From Aquidulcibacter paucihalophilus (GTDB taxonomy: Bacteria; Pseudomonadota; Alphaproteobacteria; Caulobacterales; Caulobacteraceae): DNA of 64,000 bases. Below the pieces are notes generated by a model that ran no database searches, was not told where the DNA came from, and was given only the letters and a program-made list of their open reading frames with translations. Where the stretch lies: contig CP127384.1 of the NCBI GenBank assembly GCA_030285985.1, positions 1,848,501 through 1,912,500 on the forward strand, given 5' to 3'. Of the stretch, positions 9,639-17,959 are shown one piece after another; position 1 is the first letter of the stretch; every line of letters begins with the position of its first letter. The position numbers and the translations under genes were made by a program.

Positions 9639-11237
9639 TCACTCCGCGATCGGCAGTTTTTTGGGTTTGGCGATCTTCAGCCACCAGGCCAGACCGACCT
9701 GGGCCACCAGCACCGCCGACAGCATCGAGGTGAAGACGCCGATGGTCAGGGTCCAGGCGAAGCCCCGCACGGGGCCCGCGCCGAAGATGAACATGATCAG
9801 CGCCGCGACCAGGGTCGTCAGGTTGGCGTCGACGATCGTGCCCATGGCCTTGTTGAAGCCCGCGTCCAGGGACGCAATGACGGATCGTCCCGCCCTCGCC
9901 TCGTCTCGCATCCGCTCATAGATCAGCACATTGGCGTCCACCGCGACCGCGAAGGTCAGGATCAGACCCGCGATGCCCGGAAGGGTCAGGGTCGCCCCCG
10001 TCATGGACATGGCGGCCACGATCAGCAGGCCGTTGAGCAACAGACCCACAACGGAAATGCCGCCGAAGAGGAAGCCGTACGCCAGGAACATGAAGACGAC
10101 GATGATGGCGAAGCCGATCATGGTCGAAATCTTGCCGGCCTGGACCGCGTCTGCGCCCAGTTCGGCGGTGACGGTGCGGCGCTCGATCACGTTCAGCGGC
10201 GCCGGCAGGGCGCCACCGTTCAGCAGATTCACCATTTCCGAGGCCTGCTCGATGGTGAAACTGCCCTCGATGATGCCCGAGCCGCCGGTGATGGCGCTGT
10301 TGATCCGCGGAGCCGAAATGACCTTGCCGTCGAGGATGATGGCGAAGGGCCGGCCGATGTTGGCGGCGGTCGCCTCGCCGAACCGGCGGGCGCCGGCCCC
10401 GTCGAAGCGGAAGCCGATGGCGGTCTGGTTGTTCTGGTCCGAGGTCACCTCGGCCTTGGTCAGGTTCTCGCCCGACACCAGTACCCGGCGTTTGACCAGA
10501 TAGAAGGCCTGGCCGGAGTCCGGTGCGCCTTCGATCAGTTCGGAATCCGGCGGGATCGCCCCGGCCATGGCTTCCTGGACCGAGTTCTCGACGTCGACCA
10601 TCTGGAAGGTCAGCTGGGCGGTCTGGCCGATGACCCGTTCAAGCTGGGCCGGATCGCTCTCGCCCGGGGCCTGGACGACGATACGGTCGGTGCCCTGGCG
10701 GGTGATGGAGGGTTCACGGGTGCCGAGGCTGTCGATCCGGCGGCGCACCACCTCGATCGACTGGGTGACGGCGTCCGACGCCATCGAGGCCATCGCCTGT
10801 TCGGTGAAGACATAGCGGATGCGATCGGTGCCCTGGCGCTGCACCGACCGGTCAACGACGCCGCTGGTATTGGCGCCGATCAGGCCACGCATCGACTGAA
10901 GGGCCAGGTCCATCTGCGACGGATCGGCGAGGGTGACGACGACGCCGGACGGGTCCTTCGCGATGCTCAGCACGCCCACGCGGGCCTCGGCCAGCACGGT
11001 GCGAGCGTCCTCACCGAGGTTGCCCAGCCGCTTCTCGCGCATGGCCGGGACATCGACTTCCAGCAGCAGATAGGACCCGCCCTGCAGGTCGAGCCCGAGG
11101 TTCAGGCCGCTCTTCGGCAACCAGCCGGGCAGCGCCGCCTTCTGGTCGGCCGTCAGGGCATTCGGATAGCTGAACAGCAGGCCGAACAGCAGCGAAAGGA
11201 CAAGAAGGACGACCTTCCAGCGCGACAGATGGATCAT
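9639..11237 (-). CDS. secD: Sec translocon accessory subunit SecD
   Basis: SecD, 532 residues, forms the large periplasmic domain of the SecDF motor. The first periplasmic stretch starts with LGLDLQGGSYLLLEVD, and the C-terminal RND-type membrane core contains IAGLILTFAVAVDANVLIYE, with the aspartate used for proton coupling, and the family ending. The length is in the usual range for an alphaproteobacterial SecD without fusion to SecF. It is preceded by yajC at 30 bases and overlaps or abuts secF. Confidence 0.97.
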   Translation of the reverse strand: MIHLSRWKVVLLVLSLLFGLLFSYPNALTADQKAALPGWLPKSGLNLGLDLQGGSYLLLEVDVPAMREKRLGNLGEDARTVLAEARVGVLSIAKDPSGVVVTLADPSQMDLALQSMRGLIGANTSGVVDRSVQRQGTDRIRYVFTEQAMASMASDAVTQSIEVVRRRIDSLGTREPSITRQGTDRIVVQAPGESDPAQLERVIGQTAQLTFQMVDVENSVQEAMAGAIPPDSELIEGAPDSGQAFYLVKRRVLVSGENLTKAEVTSDQNNQTAIGFRFDGAGARRFGEATAANIGRPFAIILDGKVISAPRINSAITGGSGIIEGSFTIEQASEMVNLLNGGALPAPLNVIERRTVTAELGADAVQAGKISTMIGFAIIVVFMFLAYGFLFGGISVVGLLLNGLLIVAAMSMTGATLTLPGIAGLILTFAVAVDANVLIYERMRDEARAGRSVIASLDAGFNKAMGTIVDANLTTLVAALIMFIFGAGPVRGFAWTLTIGVFTSMLSAVLVAQVGLAWWLKIAKPKKLPIAE

Positions 11238-11267
11238 GCGGGCGTCCCCGGACCTTTCAGGACGGTA

Positions 11268-11585
11268 TCAGGACTTGGCGATTGTCTTGGTGTCGTTGGC
11301 AGCCACCGCGGTGCGGTCGCGCACCTGGGTGATCATCTGCTTGACCACCGCGACGTTCACTCCCTGGGCGATCTCGACCATGGCCTGGTCGGCCTCGACG
11401 CGGGTGACCTTGCCGATCATGCCGTTGGACAGAACCACCGTGTCGCCGCGCTTCAGACCGGCAACCAGCGCCTGATGGGCCTTCATCGCCTTCTGCTGCG
11501 GACGGATCAGCATGAAGTAGAACAGGATGATCACGGGGACGAAGAAGATCAGGGTGCCGAACGGCCCCGCCATAAGTTCCGCCAC
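11268..11585 (-). CDS. yajC: Preprotein translocase subunit YajC
   Basis: YajC (105 residues) is the small one-span membrane partner of SecDF. The single N-terminal membrane helix TLIFFVPVIILFYFMLIRPQ and the cytoplasmic GDTVVLSNGMIGKV segment are diagnostic. It is the first gene of the yajC-secD-secF operon, with a promoter-like site about 60 bases upstream of the ATG. Nothing is unusual about it. Confidence 0.96.
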   Translation of the reverse strand: MAELMAGPFGTLIFFVPVIILFYFMLIRPQQKAMKAHQALVAGLKRGDTVVLSNGMIGKVTRVEADQAMVEIAQGVNVAVVKQMITQVRDRTAVAANDTKTIAKS

Positions 11586-11642
11586 GATAGTCTCCGAAAA
11601 CGTCTGGAGCCGCTCAACGCGGCCCTTGAAAATGAGGCGCGG

Positions 11643-11671
11643 AAACTAGGGTGCGCCGTCACACATTGCAA
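11643..11671 (-). promoter_or_regulatory. Promoter-like site upstream of yajC-secDF
   Basis: On the minus strand TTGCAAT (11671-11665) is followed after 14 bases by CCTAGTTT. This resembles the Caulobacter housekeeping sigma-73 pattern TTGACGS-N10..14-GCTANAWC, with one change in the -10 part. It lies about 60 bases ahead of the yajC ATG. Sequence match only. Confidence 0.4.
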
Positions 11672-11701
11672 CGCGACGTGTGATCCCCGCGTCGCTTTGC
11701 G

Positions 11702-12784
11702 CTATCGCGGCAACACGGTCAGCGGGTCGACGGCCACCGGCTGGTCCCCGCGCATCCGCCAGGTCTCGAAATGGATCGAGGGCCGACCGTCGCCGGCGGT
11801 GTTGCCGACCGTACCGATCTGCTGGCCCGCGCGGATATCGTCGCCGTCCCTGACCGTCGCCGTGCCCAGATGGCCATAGACCGAGCGCCAGCCGTCGCGG
11901 TGCACGATCAGCACCGTCAGCCCCTGCCCCGCCAGGTCATCGCCGACATAGCCGACCCGCCCTGCCGCCGCGGCCCGGACCTCGGACCCTGCCGCCGCGC
12001 CGATGTTGACGCCGTTGTTCCGCTCGCCCAGCCCGACCGGACCGAACCGCCGCAGGATGTCGCCTCGGACCGGCCAGTCCAGCGCCGTCGTTGAAGCGGC
12101 CGGAGGCGGCACGGCAGCCTCCACCGGCGCGCGCGGCGGCGGAGGACTGGTGGCATTGCCCGACGGCGGCGGTGGCGGCGGCGGGGGCGGCGTTCCCTCG
12201 TCCGGCACATAGACCCCGCTCGGCGACGGCCCCGTGGCGTAGGGATCGCCCCCGATATCGACCGCGGTCGACGGCAGGATGATCCTCTGGCCGGGGCTGA
12301 TCGCCGCGCGCGGGCCCAGACTGTTCAGGTCGATCAAGGTCTGCACCGGCGTCTGGAAGCGCCGGCCGATGCCCGAGATCGTGTCGCCGGGCTGGATCTC
12401 ATAGGCGGCGCCTGCCGCGAGCGCGCCACCGGAGCGCGCGGGCGGCGGCGGCGTCGCGAAGCCGTCGGACGCGGGCCCGGCCGCCGGGGCCGCAGCGGGC
12501 GAAGGACGGGGCCCGGTGTTGACCGGTGACCCGAGCGCACCACCCTCGATCTCGGCCACGGGGGCCGTAATGGGCGGCGGAGCCTCGCGGGCGGGGTCGG
12601 TCGGACCGCGCACGCCTTCACCGCTCGGTGCCGGTCGGGTCGGATAGGCCGGCTCCCGCGACGGCGGCGGGGCATCGGCGGCGTGGATCGCATAGCGCGG
12701 CGCGTCCGGATAACTGGCGCAGGCCGCCAGCGTCGTCACCGTGCCCAGCACCGCCAGGGCCCTGATCGCGAATCGAATCGTCAT
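11702..12784 (-). CDS. nlpD: NlpD-like lipoprotein with LysM and degenerate LytM (M23) domains
   Basis: A 360-residue lipoprotein: the signal peptide MTIRFAIRALAVLGTV ends in the lipobox LAAC. A Pro/Ala-rich linker is followed by a LysM domain (YEIQPGDTISGIGRRF) and a C-terminal LytM/M23 domain. The metal ligands of active M23 enzymes are altered: the HxGxD region reads NNGVNIG and the HxHFE region reads SIHFE. So it is more likely an amidase activator, as NlpD and EnvC are, than a hydrolase. The order surE-pcm-nlpD is conserved in proteobacteria and supports the name. The ATG at 12784, with GGGAG upstream, was chosen over an earlier in-frame start. Confidence 0.87.
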   Translation of the reverse strand: MTIRFAIRALAVLGTVTTLAACASYPDAPRYAIHAADAPPPSREPAYPTRPAPSGEGVRGPTDPAREAPPPITAPVAEIEGGALGSPVNTGPRPSPAAAPAAGPASDGFATPPPPARSGGALAAGAAYEIQPGDTISGIGRRFQTPVQTLIDLNSLGPRAAISPGQRIILPSTAVDIGGDPYATGPSPSGVYVPDEGTPPPPPPPPPSGNATSPPPPRAPVEAAVPPPAASTTALDWPVRGDILRRFGPVGLGERNNGVNIGAAAGSEVRAAAAGRVGYVGDDLAGQGLTVLIVHRDGWRSVYGHLGTATVRDGDDIRAGQQIGTVGNTAGDGRPSIHFETWRMRGDQPVAVDPLTVLPR

Positions 12785-12892
12785 GCCGTCTCCCACCGCC
12801 CGGTCGTCGGCCAGATGTGCCCCGACCGTCGCCCCAAGCCAACCTGTCAAAGGGCGCGAAAGTTGGGCGCGAAGGTTAATGGCGAGGGAATA

Positions 12893-12993
12893 GGGCTTAG
12901 GGCCTAGGGCCTGGGGCTTGGAGGACCGGCACCGTGCAACATACCCCACGGGGCACCATCTGCCTGCTGCCTAAGCCCTAAGCCCCAAGCCCT
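12893..12993. repeat. Inverted heptad-like repeats between pcm and nlpD
   Basis: Two arms of about 25-29 bases, built of three to four imperfect copies of a 7-base unit (GGGCTTA and variants), face each other across a roughly 48-base loop: GGGCTTAGGGCCTAGGGC at 12893-12910 and onward, and CCTAAGCCCTAAGCCCC at 12970-12986 and onward. The transcript could fold into a long hairpin ahead of nlpD. The role is unknown; attenuation, mRNA processing or slippage-prone filler are all possible. Confidence 0.7.
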
Positions 12994-13637
12994 CACCCCT
13001 CCTTGGCCGTCCCCTCGACCAGCGGCACGAACCGTACCTCGGCCAGGCTTTCGCGCTGGAAGCTGCCGTCCGGTTGGCCGACATAGCGGTGCAGCCGCTG
13101 CACAGACGAACGGCCCACCGGACAGACCAGAATCCCGCCCGGCTTCAGCTGATGCAGCAGTTCGGTCGGCTCGCCCGGCGAGGCCGCCGTGACCATGATC
13201 CGGTCGAACGGGGCCTGCTCGGGCCAGCCCAGGCCGCCGTCGCCGTGGCGCGTGATCACATTGTCGATCTTCAGATCCTTCAGCCGGCCCTCGGCCTCGT
13301 TCAGCAGGCTGCGGTACCGTTCGATCGAATAGACGTAGCGCGCCAGCCGGCTCAGCACCGCGGCCTGGTAGCCGCTGCCCGTGCCGATCTCCAGCACCCG
13401 GTGACGCGGCTGCACATCCAGCGCCTGGGTCATCAGGCCGACGATATAGGGCTGGGAAATCGTCTGGGCGCAGTCGATCGGCAGAGCCTGGTCTTCCCAC
13501 GCCTGGTCGAGGAATTTCTCGTGCACGAAGACGGCGCGGTCGATCGACTCCATCGCCGCCAGCACGCGCGCGTCCATCACCCCCTGCTGACGCAGCCCGA
13601 GGATCAGCCGTCCGGCGCGGTCGTCATTCAGCTTCAT
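12993..13637 (-). CDS. pcm: Protein-L-isoaspartate O-methyltransferase
   Basis: Pcm repairs age-damaged proteins by methylating L-isoaspartyl residues with S-adenosylmethionine. The 214-residue protein has the pre-motif DQALPIDCAQTISQPYIVG, which holds the isoaspartate-binding residues, and the SAM loop VLEIGTGSGYQAAVLSRL. The ending VEGTAKEG is ordinary. Its ATG overlaps the surE stop by 4 bases (ATGA), so the two are translationally coupled, as in many proteobacteria. Confidence 0.95.
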   Translation of the reverse strand: MKLNDDRAGRLILGLRQQGVMDARVLAAMESIDRAVFVHEKFLDQAWEDQALPIDCAQTISQPYIVGLMTQALDVQPRHRVLEIGTGSGYQAAVLSRLARYVYSIERYRSLLNEAEGRLKDLKIDNVITRHGDGGLGWPEQAPFDRIMVTAASPGEPTELLHQLKPGGILVCPVGRSSVQRLHRYVGQPDGSFQRESLAEVRFVPLVEGTAKEG

Positions 13638-14425
13638 ACGGCCACGACCGTCTTCGGCGGCGCCCCGCCCAGCACGCCCTTCAGGTCGTGGAGGCTCGGC
13701 GCATGGGTCAGGTCGATGTGCAGCGGCGTGACCGAGATCTTGCCGTCGTCCATCGCCCGCAGGTCGGTGCCCGGCGGATGGTCGTGCTTGGTCCCGCGGA
13801 AGCTCATCCAGTAATAGTCGCGGCCGCGCAGGTCGGTGCGCTTCACCGCATGCATCTCGCCTATGTCGCGGAAGCCCTGCCGCGTCACCTCGATCTCCGT
13901 CACAGCCTCCGGTGCGCGGGCCGGGAAGTTCAGGTTCATCACCACCCCGGCCTGCCAGGGCTGGGCCAGCAGGCGCGAGATGATCGCGGGGGCGAAGGCC
14001 TCCGCCGTCTCCCAGTGCGCCCGCACCTCGTCATGGAACCGCTCCAGCGACTGGCTCAGGGCGATCGAGCGGATGCCGAACGCCATCCCCTGCAACGCCC
14101 CCGCCACCGTCCCCGAATAGGAACAGTCCTCGCCGACATTGTGCCCGCGATTGACGCCGGACAGCACCAGATCGGGCCGCTCGGGCATCAGGTCATTGAC
14201 CGCCAGCACCACACAGTCGGTCGGCGTCCCGGTCACGGCGAACCGCTTCTCCGAAATCCGGTTGACCCGCAGCGGCTCGGTCAGGGTGATGCCCCGCCCC
14301 TTGCCCGACTGCTCGGTCTGCGGCGCGCAGACCCAGACGTCGTCCGAAAGGGTGCGGGCGATCCGCTCGAGGCACTCCAGCCCCTCGGCCTCGATGCCGT
14401 CGTCATTGGTCAGGAGGATTCGCAT
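13634..14425 (-). CDS. surE: 5'/3'-nucleotidase SurE
   Basis: SurE is a divalent-metal nucleotidase active on 5'- and 3'-nucleotides and short polyphosphate. The 263-residue protein opens with MRILLTNDDGIEAEGL, whose adjacent aspartates bind the metal, and contains SGKGRGITLTEPLRV and the loop LVLSGVNRGHNVGEDCSYSG with the conserved asparagine. It is first in the surE-pcm-nlpD cluster and has normal length. Confidence 0.96.
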   Translation of the reverse strand: MRILLTNDDGIEAEGLECLERIARTLSDDVWVCAPQTEQSGKGRGITLTEPLRVNRISEKRFAVTGTPTDCVVLAVNDLMPERPDLVLSGVNRGHNVGEDCSYSGTVAGALQGMAFGIRSIALSQSLERFHDEVRAHWETAEAFAPAIISRLLAQPWQAGVVMNLNFPARAPEAVTEIEVTRQGFRDIGEMHAVKRTDLRGRDYYWMSFRGTKHDHPPGTDLRAMDDGKISVTPLHIDLTHAPSLHDLKGVLGGAPPKTVVAV

Positions 14426-14491
14426 GGGGTCTGACTAATGCCTGGGCCGTCGCCGCGCACTCGAAAAATCGTGGCCTCCGGAGCGATCCCT

Positions 14492-14632
14492 TGTCATCCC
14501 GGACAGCGCGAAAGCGCTGAACCGGGGCCAGGGTCGGTTCAACCCTGGCCCCGGACGAGCTGCGCTCTCCGCGGCGATGAAAAAGGCCGGCACCGCGCCC
14601 CGGCTCTCCGCCTCACTTCGGCCGGGATGACA
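14492..14632. repeat. Long palindromic intergenic element, copy 1
   Basis: The 141-base segment is bounded by TGTCATCCCGG and CCGGGATGACA. Inside lie small hairpins: GCGCGAAAGCGC, and a long stem where CCGGGGCCAGGGT pairs with ACCCTGGCCCCGG. Its termini match those of the elements at 16463-16609 and 63327-63488, but the interior differs. It sits between surE and the lipoprotein gene at 14645. It looks like a non-coding repeat (REP or MITE-like), possibly acting as a terminator or mRNA stabiliser. Confidence 0.7.
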
Positions 14633-14644
14633 GGGGGTTCGAAG

Positions 14645-15037
14645 CTACCGCAGCACTTCCACCCGGTCAGCCAGGATCACCACATCCTTGCGGCAGTCGT
14701 TGGTGATGTTCGAGCCCTGCCAGTCGTGGGTCTGGGCCTGACCGCGGTCGGACCAGGCCAGGGTCCGGCCGCTGAACCGTACCTGCGAGCCGGAAATGTC
14801 GCCGGACGCCCGTTGCAGGTTCCGCGGCAGCGCACCCGAGACACAGGCGCGCGAAGCTGGATTGTTCAGGTCGCGCTGCTCGGAGAACAGCTCGAATTCC
14901 TCACCGGTCACCCGCACCCAGCCGGTGAACGCGCTGGCCGAGGCGTCGAAGCCGGCGGGCGGCGAGGCGGTGGCCGCGTCGCCCGTGGCGCAGGCGGTCA
15001 GGGCCAGGGATCCGGCCAGGATCAGAACAGTACGCAT
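14645..15037 (-). CDS. Hypothetical lipoprotein
   Basis: A 130-residue exported lipoprotein with a short signal peptide MRTVLILAGSLALTAC; the cysteine of the lipobox LTAC would be acylated. The mature part holds a segment (GWVRVTGEEFELFSEQRDL) and a conserved-looking cysteine pair (ACVSGALP and NDCRKDV) likely joined in the periplasm. No family was recognised. The ATG at 15037 is preceded by GAGGA, which decides it over an in-frame start 27 bases upstream. It stands alone, downstream of serS on the same strand. Confidence 0.75.
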   Translation of the reverse strand: MRTVLILAGSLALTACATGDAATASPPAGFDASASAFTGWVRVTGEEFELFSEQRDLNNPASRACVSGALPRNLQRASGDISGSQVRFSGRTLAWSDRGQAQTHDWQGSNITNDCRKDVVILADRVEVLR

Positions 15038-15088
15038 CTCAAGTCCTCTACAGACCGCTCGCACCGGTTCGCTCCGGATTGAGCGGGG

Positions 15089-16384
15089 TTATCGTTGTCC
15101 GCCCACCTGGGTCACGCCGCCCATATAAGGTACGAGCGCATCGGGAACCCGGATGGATCCATCGTCCTGCTGATAGTTCTCCATGATCGCGACAAGCGTG
15201 CGACCGACGGCCAGGCCCGAGCCGTTCAGCGTGTGCACGAACTCGGTCTTCTTCTCCCCGGCCCGCTTGAACCGCGCATCCATCCGCCGGGCCTGGAAAT
15301 CCCCGCAGTTGGAGCAGGAGCTGATCTCCCGATAGGTCCCCTGCGACGGCAGCCAGACCTCGAGGTCGAAGGTCTTCTTCGCGCCGAAGCCCATGTCGCC
15401 CTTGCACAACAACATCCGGCGATGGGCCAGGCCCAGCTTTCTGAGAATGGCCTCGGCGCATCCCGTCATCCGCTCGTGCTCGGTCTCGCTGTCCTCCGGA
15501 CGCGTGATGGAGACCATTTCCACCTTGTAGAACTGGTGCTGGCGGATCAGGCCGCGCGTATCGCGGCCAGCCGACCCCGCCTCGGCACGGAAACAGGGCG
15601 TCAATGCCGCCAGCCGCATCGGCGTCTCCAGGTCAGCCTCCACGAGCTGCTGGCCCATCACAGTCGCCGTCAGCGACACCTCCGCCGTCGGAATCAACCA
15701 GCGACCGTCCGTGGTCCGGAACAGGTCATCCGCAAACTTCGGCAGCTTGTCGGTGCCATAGGCCGCCGCGTCATTCACCAGCAGAGGCGGATTGACCTCC
15801 TGATAGCCGTGCTCGTTCGTCTGCACGTCCAGCATGAACTGTCCGATGGCCCGTTCAAGCCGGGCCAGTCCACCCTTCAGCACCGCAAACCGCGCGCCCG
15901 ACATGCGCGCCGCCGCCTCGAAATCCAGCAGACCGAGCGCTTCGCCCAGATCGGCATGATCCTTCGCAGGCCCGCCTTCACGGGGTGTCCCCCAGCGCGA
16001 AACCTCGACGTTGCCATGTTCATCGTCGCCGTCCGGCACGTCGTCCGCGGCAAGGTTTTTCTGGGCGGCCAGAATATCGCGCAAGGCGTTTCCGGCACGC
16101 GCCTCCTCGGCCTCGGCCGCCGCGATCTCGCCCTTCAGGCTCTCGACCTCGCCCTTTAACCGGTCGGCCTCGGCGAGGTCCTTCTTGCCCATCGCCGCGC
16201 CAATGAGCTTGGAGCTCTCGTTGCGCTTCGCCAGCGCCGTCTGCCCCGCCGTCTGCGCCGCCCGCAGCGCGGTATCCAGAGTCAGGATCTCATCGACCAG
16301 CGCCTGGGCGTCCGCCACCCCGCGCGACGACCAGCCGCTCACGAAGGCGGCGGGATTGTCTCGAATGGCGCGGATGTCGTGCAT
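15089..16384 (-). CDS. serS: Seryl-tRNA synthetase
   Basis: SerS charges tRNA(Ser), and also tRNA(Sec) where present. The 431-residue class II synthetase has an N-terminal coiled-coil arm (residues about 30-100, rich in Lys/Glu/Ala heptads) that grips the long variable arm of the tRNA. The catalytic domain follows, with motif 2 [20 protein letters not shown] and motif 3 [17 protein letters not shown]. Normal length and ending. A good promoter-like site is 32 to 60 bases upstream of the ATG. Confidence 0.97.
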   Translation of the reverse strand: MHDIRAIRDNPAAFVSGWSSRGVADAQALVDEILTLDTALRAAQTAGQTALAKRNESSKLIGAAMGKKDLAEADRLKGEVESLKGEIAAAEAEEARAGNALRDILAAQKNLAADDVPDGDDEHGNVEVSRWGTPREGGPAKDHADLGEALGLLDFEAAARMSGARFAVLKGGLARLERAIGQFMLDVQTNEHGYQEVNPPLLVNDAAAYGTDKLPKFADDLFRTTDGRWLIPTAEVSLTATVMGQQLVEADLETPMRLAALTPCFRAEAGSAGRDTRGLIRQHQFYKVEMVSITRPEDSETEHERMTGCAEAILRKLGLAHRRMLLCKGDMGFGAKKTFDLEVWLPSQGTYREISSCSNCGDFQARRMDARFKRAGEKKTEFVHTLNGSGLAVGRTLVAIMENYQQDDGSIRVPDALVPYMGGVTQVGGQR

Positions 16385-16415
16385 GGTCGTTCAGTCTGTA
16401 TGGGAAGGAAGCGAT

Positions 16416-16444
16416 GCTCTAGCCCCGGCAAGGGATTCCGCCAA
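16416..16444 (-). promoter_or_regulatory. Promoter-like site upstream of serS
   Basis: On the minus strand TTGGCGG (16444-16438) and GCTAGAGC (16423-16416) are separated by 14 bases. This fits the Caulobacter housekeeping pattern TTGACGS-N10..14-GCTANAWC closely. The predicted start of transcription is about 25 bases upstream of the serS ATG. Confidence 0.5.
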
Positions 16445-16462
16445 CCTCTCGCCCCCCGCTAT

Positions 16463-16609
16463 CGTCATTCCGGGCGGAGAGGCGCGCAGCGGCTCGCAGA
16501 CCCGGAACCCAGCGGCGCCGCGACGGCGGCGAAACACCGCGCTCCCGACAGCTTCGCGCTCACGCGCGCCGCTGGGTTCCGGGTCTCGCAGCGCTCGCCC
16601 GGAATGACG
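16463..16609. repeat. Long palindromic intergenic element, copy 2
   Basis: The 147-base segment begins CGTCATTCCGGGCG and ends CGCCCGGAATGACG. The arms stay similar for about 55 bases, including ACCCGGAACCCAGCGGCGC read on both strands. It shares the 30-base core starting GACAGCTTCGCGCTC (16547-16576) with the element at 63327-63488 with one mismatch. No coding potential of its own. It lies directly upstream of the serS promoter-like site. Confidence 0.78.
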
Positions 16610-16873
16610 GCAGCGGCAGGGCTCCCTTCCCTTGCCGTGTCTTCTCACCCCTTTCGACCCCCAACAGTGTCTTCTCGCCCCTGCCCGCCGGGCCGATTCC
16701 GCCCTGCGTCCAAACCTGACGCAGCCATATGCCTTACTGCCCAAACCCCCACGGGGCCGGTCTTTGACAGCCTTGATCCACCGCTCTGTCCGCTCCAGGA
16801 CGCAGCGCCGCCATGCAACGAAGTGCGGACTTCAATCGATTCCGACCACAATTTCGGGGTCGACTGAAGACTC
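16610..16873. other. Intergenic remainder between the palindromic element and thiG
   Basis: Together with the palindrome and the serS leader this makes a 489-base gap without a convincing gene. The only pattern seen is a pair of 14-base direct repeats, GTGTCTTCTC followed by ACCC or GCCC, at 16637 and 16667. Short open frames here have shadow-like composition. The thiG 3' end borders it, and no clear terminator was found. Confidence 0.5.
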
Positions 16874-17653
16874 TCAGATCAGCCCGGCCATCGGCGAGCT
16901 CGCACTCGCATACATCCGCCGCGGCATCCGTCCGGCCAGATAGCCCTGACGCCCCGCGATCACGGCATGCTTCATCGCCGAAGCCATCAGGATCGGATCC
17001 TTCGCCCCCGCGATCGCCGTGTTCATCAGCACCGCGTCGCAGCCCAGCTCCATGGCCAGCACCGCGTCGGAGGGCGTGCCTACCCCCGCATCGACCAGCA
17101 CCGGCACCCTGGCCTGTTCGATGATCAGCCGGATATTGACCGGGTTCTGGATGCCCAGACCCGAGCCGATCGGCGCCGCCGCCGGCATGATCGCCGCAGC
17201 CCCCGCCTCTTCCAGCCGCCGGCACATCACCACATCGTCGGTGCAATAGACCATCACCTGGAAGCCGTCCTTGATCAGCAGCTCCAGCGCGCGCAGCGTC
17301 TCGACCATGTCCGGATACAGGTGCGCCGTGTCCGACAGCACCTCCAGCTTGACCAGATCCCAGCCGCCCGCCTCGCGCGCCAGCCGTAGCGTCCTCACCG
17401 CGTCCTCGCCGGTGAAACAGCCGGCGGTATTGGGCAGGAAGGTGAACCGGTCCGGCTTCACATAGTCGACCAGCATCGGCTGGTTGGGGTCGGTCAGATT
17501 CACCCGCCGCACCGCCACGGTGACGATCTCCGCCCCCGCCGCCTCGGCCGCGTCGGCGTTCTCCTGATAGGTCTTGTACTTGCCGGTGCCGACGATCAGC
17601 CGGCTGGAGAAGGTCCGTCCGGCCACGGTCCAGGTGTCTTTGGGAGAGGTCAT
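16874..17653 (-). CDS. thiG: Thiazole synthase ThiG
   Basis: ThiG forms the thiazole phosphate ring of thiamine from deoxyxylulose phosphate, dehydroglycine and the sulfur carried by ThiS. The 259-residue TIM-barrel protein has the Schiff-base lysine Lys102 in LVKLEVL and the phosphate-binding [20 protein letters not shown] and [10 protein letters not shown] loops. It follows thiS by 9 bases on the same strand, so the sulfur carrier and synthase are co-expressed. No TPP riboswitch was recognised upstream of thiS. Confidence 0.96.
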   Translation of the reverse strand: MTSPKDTWTVAGRTFSSRLIVGTGKYKTYQENADAAEAAGAEIVTVAVRRVNLTDPNQPMLVDYVKPDRFTFLPNTAGCFTGEDAVRTLRLAREAGGWDLVKLEVLSDTAHLYPDMVETLRALELLIKDGFQVMVYCTDDVVMCRRLEEAGAAAIMPAAAPIGSGLGIQNPVNIRLIIEQARVPVLVDAGVGTPSDAVLAMELGCDAVLMNTAIAGAKDPILMASAMKHAVIAGRQGYLAGRMPRRMYASASSPMAGLI

Positions 17654-17662
17654 GGCCGGGGT

Positions 17663-17860
17663 TTAGCCCCCGCCGACGAACTGCACCAGTTCCACCCGAT
17701 CCCCGTCCGCCAGCGTGGTCGTCGCATGCAGGGACCGCGGCACAATCTCCAGATTGCGCTCCACCGCCACCTTGCGCACGTCCAGCCCAAGTTCCTCCAC
17801 GAGGGCAAGAATGGTCGCGGCTTCAACCTCGCGATGTTCCCCGTTGACCTGGATGCGCAT
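17663..17860 (-). CDS. thiS: Sulfur carrier protein ThiS
   Basis: ThiS is the ubiquitin-fold sulfur carrier of thiazole synthesis. The 65-residue protein begins MRIQVNGE and ends in the required Gly-Gly (FVGGG), which is adenylated by ThiF and thiocarboxylated. The segment [13 protein letters not shown] is typical. It heads the thiS-thiG pair and is divergent from aroQ with 99 bases between the starts. Confidence 0.95.
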   Translation of the reverse strand: MRIQVNGEHREVEAATILALVEELGLDVRKVAVERNLEIVPRSLHATTTLADGDRVELVQFVGGG

Positions 17861-17890
17861 GCCCTTACGTCACTCTTTCACGCGCGTGGT

Positions 17891-17918
17891 TTGATAACCG
17901 CCACGCCTCAGCTAAAAG
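17891..17918 (+). promoter_or_regulatory. Promoter-like site for aroQ-accB-accC
   Basis: TTGATAA at 17891 and GCTAAAAG at 17911-17918 are spaced 13 bases apart, a good match to the Caulobacter housekeeping promoter TTGACGS-N10..14-GCTANAWC. It lies in the short thiS/aroQ divergent gap and would drive aroQ and probably the acc genes behind it. Confidence 0.5.
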
Positions 17919-17959
17919 GCCCGTCCGATTCCGGTCGGATCGCCACAATCGCGAGCGCA

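Noticed and set aside
16645..16851. Possible 68-residue gene in the serS-thiG gap
   Set aside because: Gly/Arg/Ser-rich, no ribosome binding site of note and no family resemblance; looks like chance.
17861..17959. TPP riboswitch upstream of thiS
   Set aside because: The gap is under 100 bases and shows neither the CTGAGA box nor the conserved ACCTGAT region on the minus strand.
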